Source: an uncultured Gemmatimonadales bacterium
Lineage (GTDB): Bacteria; Gemmatimonadota; Gemmatimonadetes; Palauibacterales; Palauibacteraceae
Direction of reading: 5' to 3'
Length of the DNA stretch: 48,032 nt
NCBI GenBank assembly: GCA_947259585.1
Contig: CAMYMV010000002.1
Span: forward strand, 67,925 to 115,956
The notes under the pieces were generated by a model, which ran no database searches, was not told the DNA's origin, and saw only the letters and a list, made by a program, of their open reading frames with translations. The translations under genes and the position numbers were made by a program. Positions 25,342-33,009 of this stretch are shown piece after piece; the stretch's first letter is position 1; the number at the start of each line of letters is the position of its first letter.

Positions 25342-25970
25342 CGACGCTGCGATCCGGACCGGATCCCCTCGTTTCCGAAGCCAGCCTCTTCAGCTACCTG
25401 GTCACGCGCCCGACGGGACGTGCCGTCCGGATGGGCATCGAGAAACAGGTCGCGAGCTGCGAGGGTGAGGTGCTCACGGTCCTCGACTTCAAGAACGTCG
25501 CCGTGATCGACTACAGCTGCGCGGACGAAGTCGTGGCCGAGCTCGCGTTCATCTCTCTCGGACGGCCCGCCCGGCTCGAGCCGGATCCCGGCGGGCCACG
25601 GCGTCGCTTCGTGCTTATTCGCGGCCTCGAAGCGCACCACCAGGATCCGATCGACTCAGCCCTGCGCCGGCGGGAGCTGGCCGTGGCCGCGGAGCTGGCC
25701 GACGGCCAGTCGGTGCTCCTCGGCGCCGTGGACGAGTCCGAGGCAGACCTCTGGCGCCTAGTATGTGAGCGCGAGCGCATCGGCCCGGAGCCGCTGGCCG
25801 GCGAGTTGGGGCTGCCGGAAGGCGATGCGCGCGTGCGGCTCGATGAGCTGTTTCGGCGGCGCCTCCTTCTGCGTCGGGCCGGCGAGTACATCTCGTTCCG
25901 CCGAGTCCTCTTCGAAGCGGCCGGACGCCGCGAACGCAGGGAGCCCGCACCCGACCCACAGGGGAGGTGA
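25338..25970 (+). CDS. STAS-like (DUF4325-type) domain with C-terminal winged helix
   Basis: A 210-residue protein overlapping both neighbours by 4 nt. Residues about 15-90 resemble the STAS-like DUF4325 family: LFSYLVTRPTGRAVRMGIE, then VLTVLDFKNVAVIDYSCADE, where DF.xV..I...xADE is the family core. Residues about 125-195 look like a winged helix: ADLWRLVCERERIG, LAGELGLPEGDARVRLDELF, then a basic RRRLLLRRAGEYISFRRV hairpin. The likely partner is the preceding STAS-ATPase. The winged helix suggests that this protein itself contacts DNA, but that is inference from a weak pattern. DUF4325 proteins are often found with GHKL ATPases. Confidence 0.65.
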   Translation: MTTLRSGPDPLVSEASLFSYLVTRPTGRAVRMGIEKQVASCEGEVLTVLDFKNVAVIDYSCADEVVAELAFISLGRPARLEPDPGGPRRRFVLIRGLEAHHQDPIDSALRRRELAVAAELADGQSVLLGAVDESEADLWRLVCERERIGPEPLAGELGLPEGDARVRLDELFRRRLLLRRAGEYISFRRVLFEAAGRRERREPAPDPQGR

Positions 25971-28411
25971 ACTTCCGGGGCCTGGTCGGCAAGCTCGTTT
26001 TCGTATTCGCCGGGGTTCTCTTCCTGGCAGCCTCGGTGGTGACGATCGCCTACTTCTACCTTCAGTCCTCGCGGCAGGAGCTGGAGGGGACGATCAGGGT
26101 CTCCGGACTGCGGGATTCGGTCACCGTCGTCATGGACAGCTTCGCGATTCCCCACCTCTACGCCGTGAGCGAGCGGGATCTCTTCTTCGCACAGGGCTTC
26201 GTCCACGCCTCCGAGCGATTGTGGCAGATGGAGATGTTCCGGCGCGTCGCCCAGGGACGGCTTGCGGAGTTGTTCGGCGAGCGGGCCCTGGACGCCGATC
26301 GGTTTCTCCGAACGCTCAATCTGTGGGGGGCTGGCGAGAAGAGCCTTGGTGCGATCGGAGAAGAGGCGAAGGGCATCATCGAAGCGTACGCAGCCGGGGT
26401 GAACGCCAGGATCACGAGCTGGGACGGGCCTCTGCCCCCCGAGTTCGTCATTCTAGGCATTGAGCCGGAGCCATGGGAGCCTCTCTCTACGGTCGCTATC
26501 GGGAAGGTGATGGCGCTCGATCTGTCGGGTTGGAGGACCGAGCTCGCCCGATTCCACGCGCACTCGATTCTGCCGCCGGAGAAGGCCGCCTACCTGCCGC
26601 CGGCCTACCCGAGCTGGGGAGCCACCATCCTGCGCGATTCGGTTCCCATCCCCTTCGAGCGCGAGGAGGGCGACCTCGCGCGGGTGCCCGAGGATCGGCA
26701 GCTCGTAGTGGCCCCCGTTTCCGACGCGGCATCCATGCTGGAATGGAGGCGGACGTACCAGATCCTCGCTCGGCTGGGCTTTCATGCATCGAACGCCTGG
26801 GCCGTCAGCCGCGATCGCACGGCTCACGGCGGATCCCTGTTGGCGAGCGACATGCACCTCGGCCTCGATGCGCCGGCCATATGGTACATCCAGGCGCTTC
26901 ACGCCGAGGCGACAGGCTATCACGTGGCCGGCTTGTCGCTGCCCGGCGCGCCGGGCGTCGTGGTGGGCTACAACAGCGGCGTGGCGTGGGGGTTCACCAA
27001 CGGAATGACGGACGACATGGACTTCTCCATCGAGACCGTCGACCGGGATGGCACGGCGTACCGCGAGGGAGATGGCTGGCTCGAGTTTATGGTCTCGCCG
27101 GATACGATCCGGGTGCGGGGTCGCGAAGAACCGGTCGTGCACACCGTTCGCCGCACGGTCCGTGGGCCGGTGATCACCGACGTCCTGCCCCCTCTCGGAG
27201 CGACGCTGTCCGCGCTGTGGGTAGCCGATCGCGGCTCGACCGAGATCGAGGGCCTGTTGCGGATGAACCGGGCGACGGACGCGGGCGAGTTCGACAGGGC
27301 AATCCAGGCGTTCGATTCGCCTCAGCAGAACGTCGTCTATGCGGCCTCCGACGGCACGATCGGCTACCGGCTCAGCGGGACCGTGCCGCTGCATCGGGTT
27401 GCGAACGGCTCTCTCCCGATCGAGGCCGAACTGATCGGTGACTGGTGGGATTCGTTCTGGCCGCCCTCGAGCTTGCCGGCCGGCCGGGAGCCCGACGAAG
27501 GCTTCATCGCGAGCGCCAACAACCTGCAGGCGCCCAACCTGTTCGGGCTTCTGGGCTCGGACTACGCGGCTCCGTTCCGGGCGGGACGGATCAGCGAGCG
27601 CCTGGCAGCGGGGTCGCGCTGGACCTGGGAGGAGATGGCGGCGCTGCAGCACGACACGCACAGTGGGCTTGCCGACCGGGTCGGAGCGCGTACCGCCGCA
27701 GCGGCGCGACGGGCCGGGGAGGACTCGGCGGCGGTGCTGCTCGAGGCCTGGGACCGGGATGTCAGCCTGGATTCGCAGGCCGCCTCACTCTTCTACGCGT
27801 GGTTCTACAGGCTGCGAGAGCTAGTGGCGGGCGACGAGTTCCATGGTGAACCGTGGAAAGAGTTCCCCACCATGGCGTTCCTTCGGGTCCTGGAAGAGGG
27901 CGATGGCCCCTGGGTAGACGATGTGCGCACCGACACACTGGAGACCTTGCCCGGCCTGGAGGAGAGGGCGATTCGAGATGCCGTCGAGGCGACCGGAATG
28001 AGGCCGTGGGGAGAGCTCCACGCGGAGCGCTCCGTACACACGCTCGGCAGGTCGGCGCTGATCGAGCGCATTGTCCGCCTCAACGTCGGGCCTTATCCGT
28101 CGCCGGGCGGACCGAACACGCTCCGGCCGGATGACTACGGTCGGTGGAGCCCGTTGGACTCGACATCCTGGACACCACCCTACGTCGGGGACTACGGGCC
28201 GTCGGAGCGCTTCGTCGCGGTGATGGGCGCCGAGGGAAGCACCGGATACCTCCTGCTACCAACCGGACAGAGCGGCAACCCGTTCAGCGTCCACTACCGT
28301 GACATGTCGCAGCGCTGGAGCGCGCCGCGGTTGATCCCGGTGCCCCTGTCGAAGAGGGACGCCGAGGATCTGGCCGTTCGACGGTTCCAGCTTCGGCCGA
28401 GCTCCCGCTGA
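25967..28411 (+). CDS. Penicillin-acylase-family N-terminal nucleophile hydrolase
   Basis: An 814-residue precursor. Residues 9-32 form an uncleaved signal anchor or signal peptide. The alpha chain follows (PHLYAVSERDLFFAQGFVHA and ERLWQMEMFRR are typical), then a spacer. The new N-terminus after self-cleavage is S275 in FHASNAWAVS, the nucleophile of the beta chain. ASDMHLGLDAP with the family Asn/His pattern follows. The family hydrolyses amide bonds of penicillins, acyl-homoserine lactones or N-acyl amino acids; the natural substrate here is unknown. GTG at 25967 overlaps the previous stop (GTGA) and follows GGGGAG. Co-transcription with the STAS module is likely. Confidence 0.9.
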   Translation: MNFRGLVGKLVFVFAGVLFLAASVVTIAYFYLQSSRQELEGTIRVSGLRDSVTVVMDSFAIPHLYAVSERDLFFAQGFVHASERLWQMEMFRRVAQGRLAELFGERALDADRFLRTLNLWGAGEKSLGAIGEEAKGIIEAYAAGVNARITSWDGPLPPEFVILGIEPEPWEPLSTVAIGKVMALDLSGWRTELARFHAHSILPPEKAAYLPPAYPSWGATILRDSVPIPFEREEGDLARVPEDRQLVVAPVSDAASMLEWRRTYQILARLGFHASNAWAVSRDRTAHGGSLLASDMHLGLDAPAIWYIQALHAEATGYHVAGLSLPGAPGVVVGYNSGVAWGFTNGMTDDMDFSIETVDRDGTAYREGDGWLEFMVSPDTIRVRGREEPVVHTVRRTVRGPVITDVLPPLGATLSALWVADRGSTEIEGLLRMNRATDAGEFDRAIQAFDSPQQNVVYAASDGTIGYRLSGTVPLHRVANGSLPIEAELIGDWWDSFWPPSSLPAGREPDEGFIASANNLQAPNLFGLLGSDYAAPFRAGRISERLAAGSRWTWEEMAALQHDTHSGLADRVGARTAAAARRAGEDSAAVLLEAWDRDVSLDSQAASLFYAWFYRLRELVAGDEFHGEPWKEFPTMAFLRVLEEGDGPWVDDVRTDTLETLPGLEERAIRDAVEATGMRPWGELHAERSVHTLGRSALIERIVRLNVGPYPSPGGPNTLRPDDYGRWSPLDSTSWTPPYVGDYGPSERFVAVMGAEGSTGYLLLPTGQSGNPFSVHYRDMSQRWSAPRLIPVPLSKRDAEDLAVRRFQLRPSSR

Positions 28412-28499
28412 ATCCAGCCGGAGCATCTGCGGCGGCAGGGTGCCGGAACCCGCTCCACGGCTGGCGGTATGACCGGTTCAGGCAGGCAGCCCCTTATCT

Positions 28500-28528
28500 T
28501 TGACCGGTCCTTCGAGCCCGGCTACCTT
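28500..28528 (+). promoter_or_regulatory. Possible promoter for the NifU-like/mrp genes
   Basis: TTGACC (28500-28505), 17 bp, TACCTT (28523-28528), 34 nt before the ATG at 28562. The spacing is ideal and the -10 is imperfect. Confidence 0.4.
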
Positions 28529-28561
28529 GGAGCCATAGTCCCCCCAAAACGCGTTGACCGC

Positions 28562-28813
28562 ATGAGCGACTCCACGACCACGATGAGCGCGCGAGAGAAG
28601 ATCGAGGACGTGCTCGCCTCGGTTCGCCCGGCCATCCGCTCTGATGGTGGCGACGTGGAGTTCGTCGGCTACGACGAGGAAGAGGGTCTGGTGAAGGTTC
28701 GCATGGTCGGCGCGTGCTACGCCTGCCCGATGTCGATGCTCACGCTGAAAGCGGGCATCGAGCAGCGCCTCAGAATGCAGGTGCCCGGAGTTCGAGCCGT
28801 CGAGGCCATCTGA
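28562..28813 (+). CDS. NifU-like C-terminal-domain Fe-S scaffold/carrier
   Basis: An 83-residue protein consisting only of the NifU C-terminal (NfuA-like) domain. It starts with REKIEDVLASVRPAIRSDGG and DVEFVGYDEEEGLVKV, then the cluster-binding C-x2-C in GACYACPMSMLTLKAGIE. It assembles or transfers a [4Fe-4S] cluster, probably as a dimer. ATG at 28562 has no good RBS but fits the usual N-terminus. An in-frame upstream start would add about 31 residues without family match. Its place directly before an Mrp ATPase supports a role in cluster delivery. Confidence 0.9.
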   Translation: MSDSTTTMSAREKIEDVLASVRPAIRSDGGDVEFVGYDEEEGLVKVRMVGACYACPMSMLTLKAGIEQRLRMQVPGVRAVEAI

Positions 28814-28909
28814 GGTCTCCCGGGACGCCGCATAGCGGTTCACGATTCCTCCACCGGCAACACGATCTGTTCGGGATCCAAGTATGGATGAGCTCTCTGG
28901 GATTCAAGC

Positions 28910-29872
28910 ATGGATGACACACGCATAGGCAAGCCGGGTGGTGGCCGCCCGGGACGGCGGCTTCCGATCGTCGGGCCCGGAGCGCCTCAGGAGGAGGGGC
29001 CGCCGGAGGCGGAGAAGTCTCCCGCGCCGCCGCAGGGAATGCGTGACGTGGAGGCGGATCGCTCGGCCGCCTCGCGCCATCCACGGGATGCGGAGCCGCT
29101 GGACGGCGTGAAGCACGTCGTGGCGGTGAGCTCCGGCAAGGGCGGAGTCGGGAAGTCGACGGTCTCCACCAACCTTGCGGCCGCCTGGGCGGCGATGGGT
29201 CACCGGGTCGGACTGCTGGATGCCGACATATACGGCCCCGACATCCCGACGATGTTCGGAGCCTCCGCGAAACCCCGCATGGTGGAGGATCGCGTCCTTC
29301 CTCTCGATGCCCACGGCGTGAAGCTCATGAGCCTCGGGTTCCTGGTCGACGAGGACACTCCCGCGATTTGGAGGGGTCCGATCATCATGGGGATCGTGCG
29401 GCAATTCCTGCAGCAGGTGGCATGGGGGACTCTGGATTATCTCCTCGTGGACCTCCCGCCCGGCACCGGCGATGCTCAGCTGTCACTCTGCCAGCTGGTG
29501 CGCGTCTCCGGAGCCGTCATGGTCACGACCCCGCAGGATGTGGCCGTCGGGGGCGTGCTCAAGGGGATCAGGATGTTCGAAACCCTGGACGTGCCCGTCA
29601 TCGGCATCGTCGAGAACATGCGAGGCTTTGTCTGCCCCACCTGTGACTCCTCACACGACATCTTCGGCTCCGGCGGCGGAGAAAAGCTGGCGGCCACGCT
29701 GGAGATACCGTTCCTCGGAGCCATACCCCTCGGGGTGGCCGTCCGCGAAGAGGGGGATCGAGGGCTCCCAACCGTGATCGGGAGGCCGGAGTCTCCGGAA
29801 GGAAGCGCCTTCAGGAGTGTGGCGGAAGCCGCCGCCGGCCGGCTCGCCGAGTTGGAGCCGGAGCACGCCTGA
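28910..29872 (+). CDS. mrp: Mrp/NBP35-type P-loop ATPase (Fe-S cluster carrier)
   Basis: A 320-residue ATPase of the Mrp/ApbC group that binds and transfers Fe-S clusters. The deviant Walker A is SSGKGGVGKST (about 74-84), switch I is DADIYGPDIP, switch II is DLPPGTGD and the cluster-binding pair is C242-P-T-C245. The first 60 residues are Pro/Gly/Arg-rich and probably disordered, in place of the MIP18/DUF59 domain that many bacterial Mrp proteins carry. The NifU-like protein upstream may supply that function. The ATG at 28910 has no obvious SD. A 14-codon reading frame starts at 28884 (ATGGATGAG...) within a near-repeat of the true start (tATGGATGA / cATGGATGA) and overlaps it. Confidence 0.93.
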   Translation: MDDTRIGKPGGGRPGRRLPIVGPGAPQEEGPPEAEKSPAPPQGMRDVEADRSAASRHPRDAEPLDGVKHVVAVSSGKGGVGKSTVSTNLAAAWAAMGHRVGLLDADIYGPDIPTMFGASAKPRMVEDRVLPLDAHGVKLMSLGFLVDEDTPAIWRGPIIMGIVRQFLQQVAWGTLDYLLVDLPPGTGDAQLSLCQLVRVSGAVMVTTPQDVAVGGVLKGIRMFETLDVPVIGIVENMRGFVCPTCDSSHDIFGSGGGEKLAATLEIPFLGAIPLGVAVREEGDRGLPTVIGRPESPEGSAFRSVAEAAAGRLAELEPEHA

Positions 29873-31205
29873 CCTCACCCGAGGCACGGTAGATCCCACT
29901 CGAGGGCCCGTCGGGCCCGCCGTTCTTCGCCTCGCCGGGCCGGCCGTCGCCGCCGGCCTGCTGGAAGCCTCCTTCAACCTCGCCGACACCTTCTGGGTAG
30001 GTCAGGGCCTCGGACCGGCGTCCCTGGCCGGGGTGGCGACCGGCGGCTTCATCGTGTGGATCGTCCTCGCTGCGGCCTCGCTGCCGGCGGTCGGGCTAAC
30101 GGCGGTCGCCAGCCGGCGTCACGGCGAGGGCCGGCGATCGGCGGCGGCCGACGCGGGCTATCAGGCCCTCTGGTTGGGCCTGGCCCTCGCCGTGCTCATC
30201 GCGGGGATCGGCCTGGCGGGTCTCCAGGGGGTGTTCTCTCTGATGGGCACTCCGCCGGACGTGACCGCGGAAGGCAAAGGCTACCTGTCCGTCTACCTGG
30301 CCGGAGTGCCGATCGTATTCGGCTACTTCGTCCTCGAGGCCGCGTTCCGTGCGTCAGGCGACACGCGCACCCCGCTTCTCATCCTCCTTCTCTCCGTCGG
30401 GCTCAACTTCGTCCTCGATCCCCTGCTGATCTTCGGGCCCGGGCCGGTGCCCGAGATGGGCGTCGAGGGTGTCGCCGCCGCGACGCTCGTGACTCGCGCC
30501 ATCGGCTGCGCCGTAGGCTACCCGATCCTCGTGCGGCGCGGCCTGCTCTCACGAGCACCGTTGAGCGCCTCACAGATCGCCACGATCTTCCGGATCGGCG
30601 CTCCGTTGGCAGCGGGAGGCGTCGTCTTCTCCTTCATCTACGTGGTCCTGACGCGGATCACCGCTCCCTTCGGCACCGACGCTCTCGCCGCCCTCGGGGT
30701 CGGCCACCGGATCGAGGCGATCAGCTACACGGTCTCGCTGGGATTCGGGGCGGCTGCCGCCACCGCGATCGGTCAGAACCTCGGGGCCGGGAGGCCGGAT
30801 CGCGCCGAGGCCTCCGGGCGCGTGGCGACCCGGTACGCCCTCTACTTCACGCTGCTCGCCGGCGCCGTTCTTCTGCTTGCGCCTCAAGGGCTGATGCGCA
30901 TGTTCACTCAGGATCCGGGGGTGATCAGCCTCGGTGCCCGCTACCTGTCGATCGTGGCGATCGCCCAGCCCTTCATGGCGCTGGAGCTCGTCCTGGAAAG
31001 CGGTATGGGGGGAGCGGGATACACGACTCGGCCCACCGTCGCCTCGGTCACACTGACCGGCCTTCGCATCCCGCTGGCCTACTGGCTGGCCGCGGCCGTC
31101 GGCGTCACCGGCATCTGGTGGACGATCAGCTTGACGGGGGTCGCCCGCGGTTTGGCGATGAGCCTGTTCTGGCGCGCGGGTCGCTGGCGTGGTGCGCGCG
31201 CCTGA
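29817..31205 (+). CDS. MATE-family multidrug/sodium antiporter
   Basis: A 462-residue (or shorter) membrane protein with about 12 hydrophobic segments. The MATE start is visible as LTRGTVDPTRGPVGPAVLRL followed by AGP, then EASFNLADTFWVGQGLG. The second half mirrors it (FRIGAPLAAGGVVFSFIYVV; GVGHRIEAISYTVSLGFGAA). It exports cationic drugs or metabolites in exchange for Na+ or H+. The only canonical start codon in frame before the homology is GTG at 29817, which lies 56 nt inside mrp and would give an odd N-terminus (MWRKPPPAG). Initiation at a non-standard codon near the mrp stop (29872) is possible, so the start is uncertain. Confidence 0.85.
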   Translation: MWRKPPPAGSPSWSRSTPDLTRGTVDPTRGPVGPAVLRLAGPAVAAGLLEASFNLADTFWVGQGLGPASLAGVATGGFIVWIVLAAASLPAVGLTAVASRRHGEGRRSAAADAGYQALWLGLALAVLIAGIGLAGLQGVFSLMGTPPDVTAEGKGYLSVYLAGVPIVFGYFVLEAAFRASGDTRTPLLILLLSVGLNFVLDPLLIFGPGPVPEMGVEGVAAATLVTRAIGCAVGYPILVRRGLLSRAPLSASQIATIFRIGAPLAAGGVVFSFIYVVLTRITAPFGTDALAALGVGHRIEAISYTVSLGFGAAAATAIGQNLGAGRPDRAEASGRVATRYALYFTLLAGAVLLLAPQGLMRMFTQDPGVISLGARYLSIVAIAQPFMALELVLESGMGGAGYTTRPTVASVTLTGLRIPLAYWLAAAVGVTGIWWTISLTGVARGLAMSLFWRAGRWRGARA

Positions 31206-31224
31206 TCCCCGGCGGAGAGAGCCC

Positions 31225-32013
31225 ATGAGCGTCATCACGATCACGACCGACTTCGGGACGAGGGACGGGTACGTCGGAGAGGTGAAGGGGGTTCTCGCGA
31301 CACGCGCTCCCGAGGCCGCACTCGTGGACGTCGCTCACGATCTGACGCCCGGAGATGTGAGAGGGGCGGCCTGGTTACTCGGCCGCATCTGGAGCCGCTT
31401 CCCGGCCGGGACCGTACACCTGGTGGTCGTTGACCCCGGAGTGGGCGGCGACCGGATGCCGCTCGCGGCGCGCGTGGCCGAACGCTGGTTCGTCGGACCC
31501 GACAACGGCCTTCTCACCTTAGTCTGCCACGCCTTCTCCGTGGAGGTAGCGAGGCGGATCGATCTCACGATCGGCGGGAGCCCTCCTTCGAGCACCTTCC
31601 ACGGCCGGGACCTGTTCGCGCCCGCGGCCGCTCATCTCTCCGCCGGCGCGGACCCTGAACGGATCGGTCCGGAGATCGACCCGGACCAGATCGTCGAGCT
31701 GGCGTTGCCAACGCCCGTACGGCAGGGTGACTCGCTTCGTGGCCACGTGCTGCACGTGGACCGTTTCGGGAACCTGATCACGAATCTGCCGAACGACGAC
31801 CTGCCTCCGTCGCCCCAGGTCCTGATCTCGGGCGTGACGGTACCGACGCTGAGTCCCAGCTACGACGCCGTGCGTGCAGGTGAGCTGCTGGCGAGCCTGG
31901 GCTCGGGAGGCACCCTGGAGATCTCGGTCCGCGATGGGAGCGCTAGCGAGCTCCTGGGTGCGGACCGCGATGAAGAGGTGGAGGTGAGGCCGGCGTCCGG
32001 GGCTGCCGTGTGA
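31225..32013 (+). CDS. S-adenosyl-L-methionine hydrolase (DUF62 / SAM hydroxide adenosyltransferase)
   Basis: A 262-residue protein of the chlorinase/fluorinase superfamily. Motifs are TTDFGTRDGYVGEVKGV at the N-terminus, VVDPGVGGDRMPLA with Asp and Arg of the catalytic Asp-Arg-His set, GPDNGLLT, and STFHGRDLFAPAAAHL with the His. DRFGNLITNLP is in the C-terminal barrel. Members with this set use water or hydroxide to split SAM into adenosine and methionine; true halogenases have a different pocket. The role in the cell is not clear. ATG at 31225 follows GGAGAGAG. An in-frame GTG at 31189 lies inside the MATE gene. Confidence 0.9.
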   Translation: MSVITITTDFGTRDGYVGEVKGVLATRAPEAALVDVAHDLTPGDVRGAAWLLGRIWSRFPAGTVHLVVVDPGVGGDRMPLAARVAERWFVGPDNGLLTLVCHAFSVEVARRIDLTIGGSPPSSTFHGRDLFAPAAAHLSAGADPERIGPEIDPDQIVELALPTPVRQGDSLRGHVLHVDRFGNLITNLPNDDLPPSPQVLISGVTVPTLSPSYDAVRAGELLASLGSGGTLEISVRDGSASELLGADRDEEVEVRPASGAAV

Positions 32014-32038
32014 ACGCCGCCGGCCGGGTCGGCGTTCA
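32011..32038. terminator. Hairpin between convergent genes
   Basis: TGAACGCCG (32011-32019) and CGGCGTTCA (32030-32038) form a perfect 9-bp stem with a 10-nt loop. The left arm includes the stop codon of the SAM hydrolase gene, and the right arm ends just before the stop codon of the minus-strand gene. There is no T-run, so use as a bidirectional terminator is inferred. Confidence 0.5.
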
Positions 32039-32046
32039 ACAGCTGG

Positions 32047-33009
32047 CTAGGGGACGACCTCTACCTCGATCGCCCCAAACGCGGTCTTGAGCTCGAGCTC
32101 AAGCCTGTATTCCGCGGCTTCCCAGTTCGGTGAGCGGTACCCGCCGTCGATCTTCTCCAGATCCGGAGCGCTGAACGATGTGAGCACGCTGCTCTTCTGG
32201 ATCCAGACGCCGATCTCGGCGGGGATCCTCAGCTCCAGAGAGCCGAGACCCATCTTCACGCTTCCCGTCGCGCTGCCATCCCACTCGCCCGTGAAGTCCA
32301 GCACGACGTCTCCCACCCCGCCCTTGAGGTCGAAGCTGTCGAACCGCGCGTTTCCGAGATGCTCGGCCGTGACCTCGGCCGCTCCCGCCTTGATGACCAT
32401 CTCGGCCATGCGCACAGGGTTCGGGTCGTTGAACGAGAGCTCCGTCTCGCTCGCGGCGGTGGTGAGCTCGAACCGCGAGACGGCCACGCCGCCCAGGGCG
32501 ATCTCGGTCGCGGCGGCACCGGCGGACAACTTGAGGTCAACGGGCAGTCGGCGGCCCAGCTTGAGCTCGAGCGTGCCGGCCGACTCGTCGAGATCCCCCA
32601 GTTCATGGAGGTCCACGGAGAGCTCCGGGTCGAAGTCGCCCGATGCCAGGGCGTTGATCCAATCCCCATCATCATCCAGCGTCGTCAGCCCCACGCGAAG
32701 CTGTCCCCGTCCCTCGTCGAGGCTCCACTGCCTGACAGGCTTGAACTGCTCCGCGTCGTACCGCATCCGGACGTCGTAGAGCAGGTCGCCTTCCACCGGC
32801 TCCACCGAGAGGTGGCCGACCCCGTATACCACCTCGAGCGCGAACGACTCCGAAACCGAGTGGGCCTGCCGGGACGACCGGAACTCCGTCCAGTCCTGGC
32901 CCGGCAGGCTCTCCGCCCGGAATCCGATGAAGGCTAGAAGTGCGAGGCCACCGACCACCGCGCGCGCGCCGCCCTTGTGGGCGGGACCCGGGGTTCGTGA
33001 GAGGTTCAC
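32047..33009 (-). CDS. Exported beta-rich envelope protein (Toast_rack / DUF2154-like)
   Basis: A 320-residue protein with an N-terminal signal (GGARAVVGGLALLAFIGFRA) and a body of repeated beta strands of the kind LELKLGRRLPVDLKLSAGAA, then RMAEMVIKAGAAEVTAEHLG and GVGDVVLDFTGEWDGSATGS, ending in a LELRIPAEIGVWI strand. This alternating G-A-G/D-x-x-L pattern matches the Toast_rack and adhesin-like N-terminal domains (DUF2154, LiaF-like) found behind stress-response regulators. The exact function is unknown. GTG at 33009 overlaps the preceding stop and has AAGGGAGG upstream. Longer in-frame starts lie inside the upstream gene. It is the last gene of the sigma-factor operon. Confidence 0.7.
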   Translation of the reverse strand: MNLSRTPGPAHKGGARAVVGGLALLAFIGFRAESLPGQDWTEFRSSRQAHSVSESFALEVVYGVGHLSVEPVEGDLLYDVRMRYDAEQFKPVRQWSLDEGRGQLRVGLTTLDDDGDWINALASGDFDPELSVDLHELGDLDESAGTLELKLGRRLPVDLKLSAGAAATEIALGGVAVSRFELTTAASETELSFNDPNPVRMAEMVIKAGAAEVTAEHLGNARFDSFDLKGGVGDVVLDFTGEWDGSATGSVKMGLGSLELRIPAEIGVWIQKSSVLTSFSAPDLEKIDGGYRSPNWEAAEYRLELELKTAFGAIEVEVVP

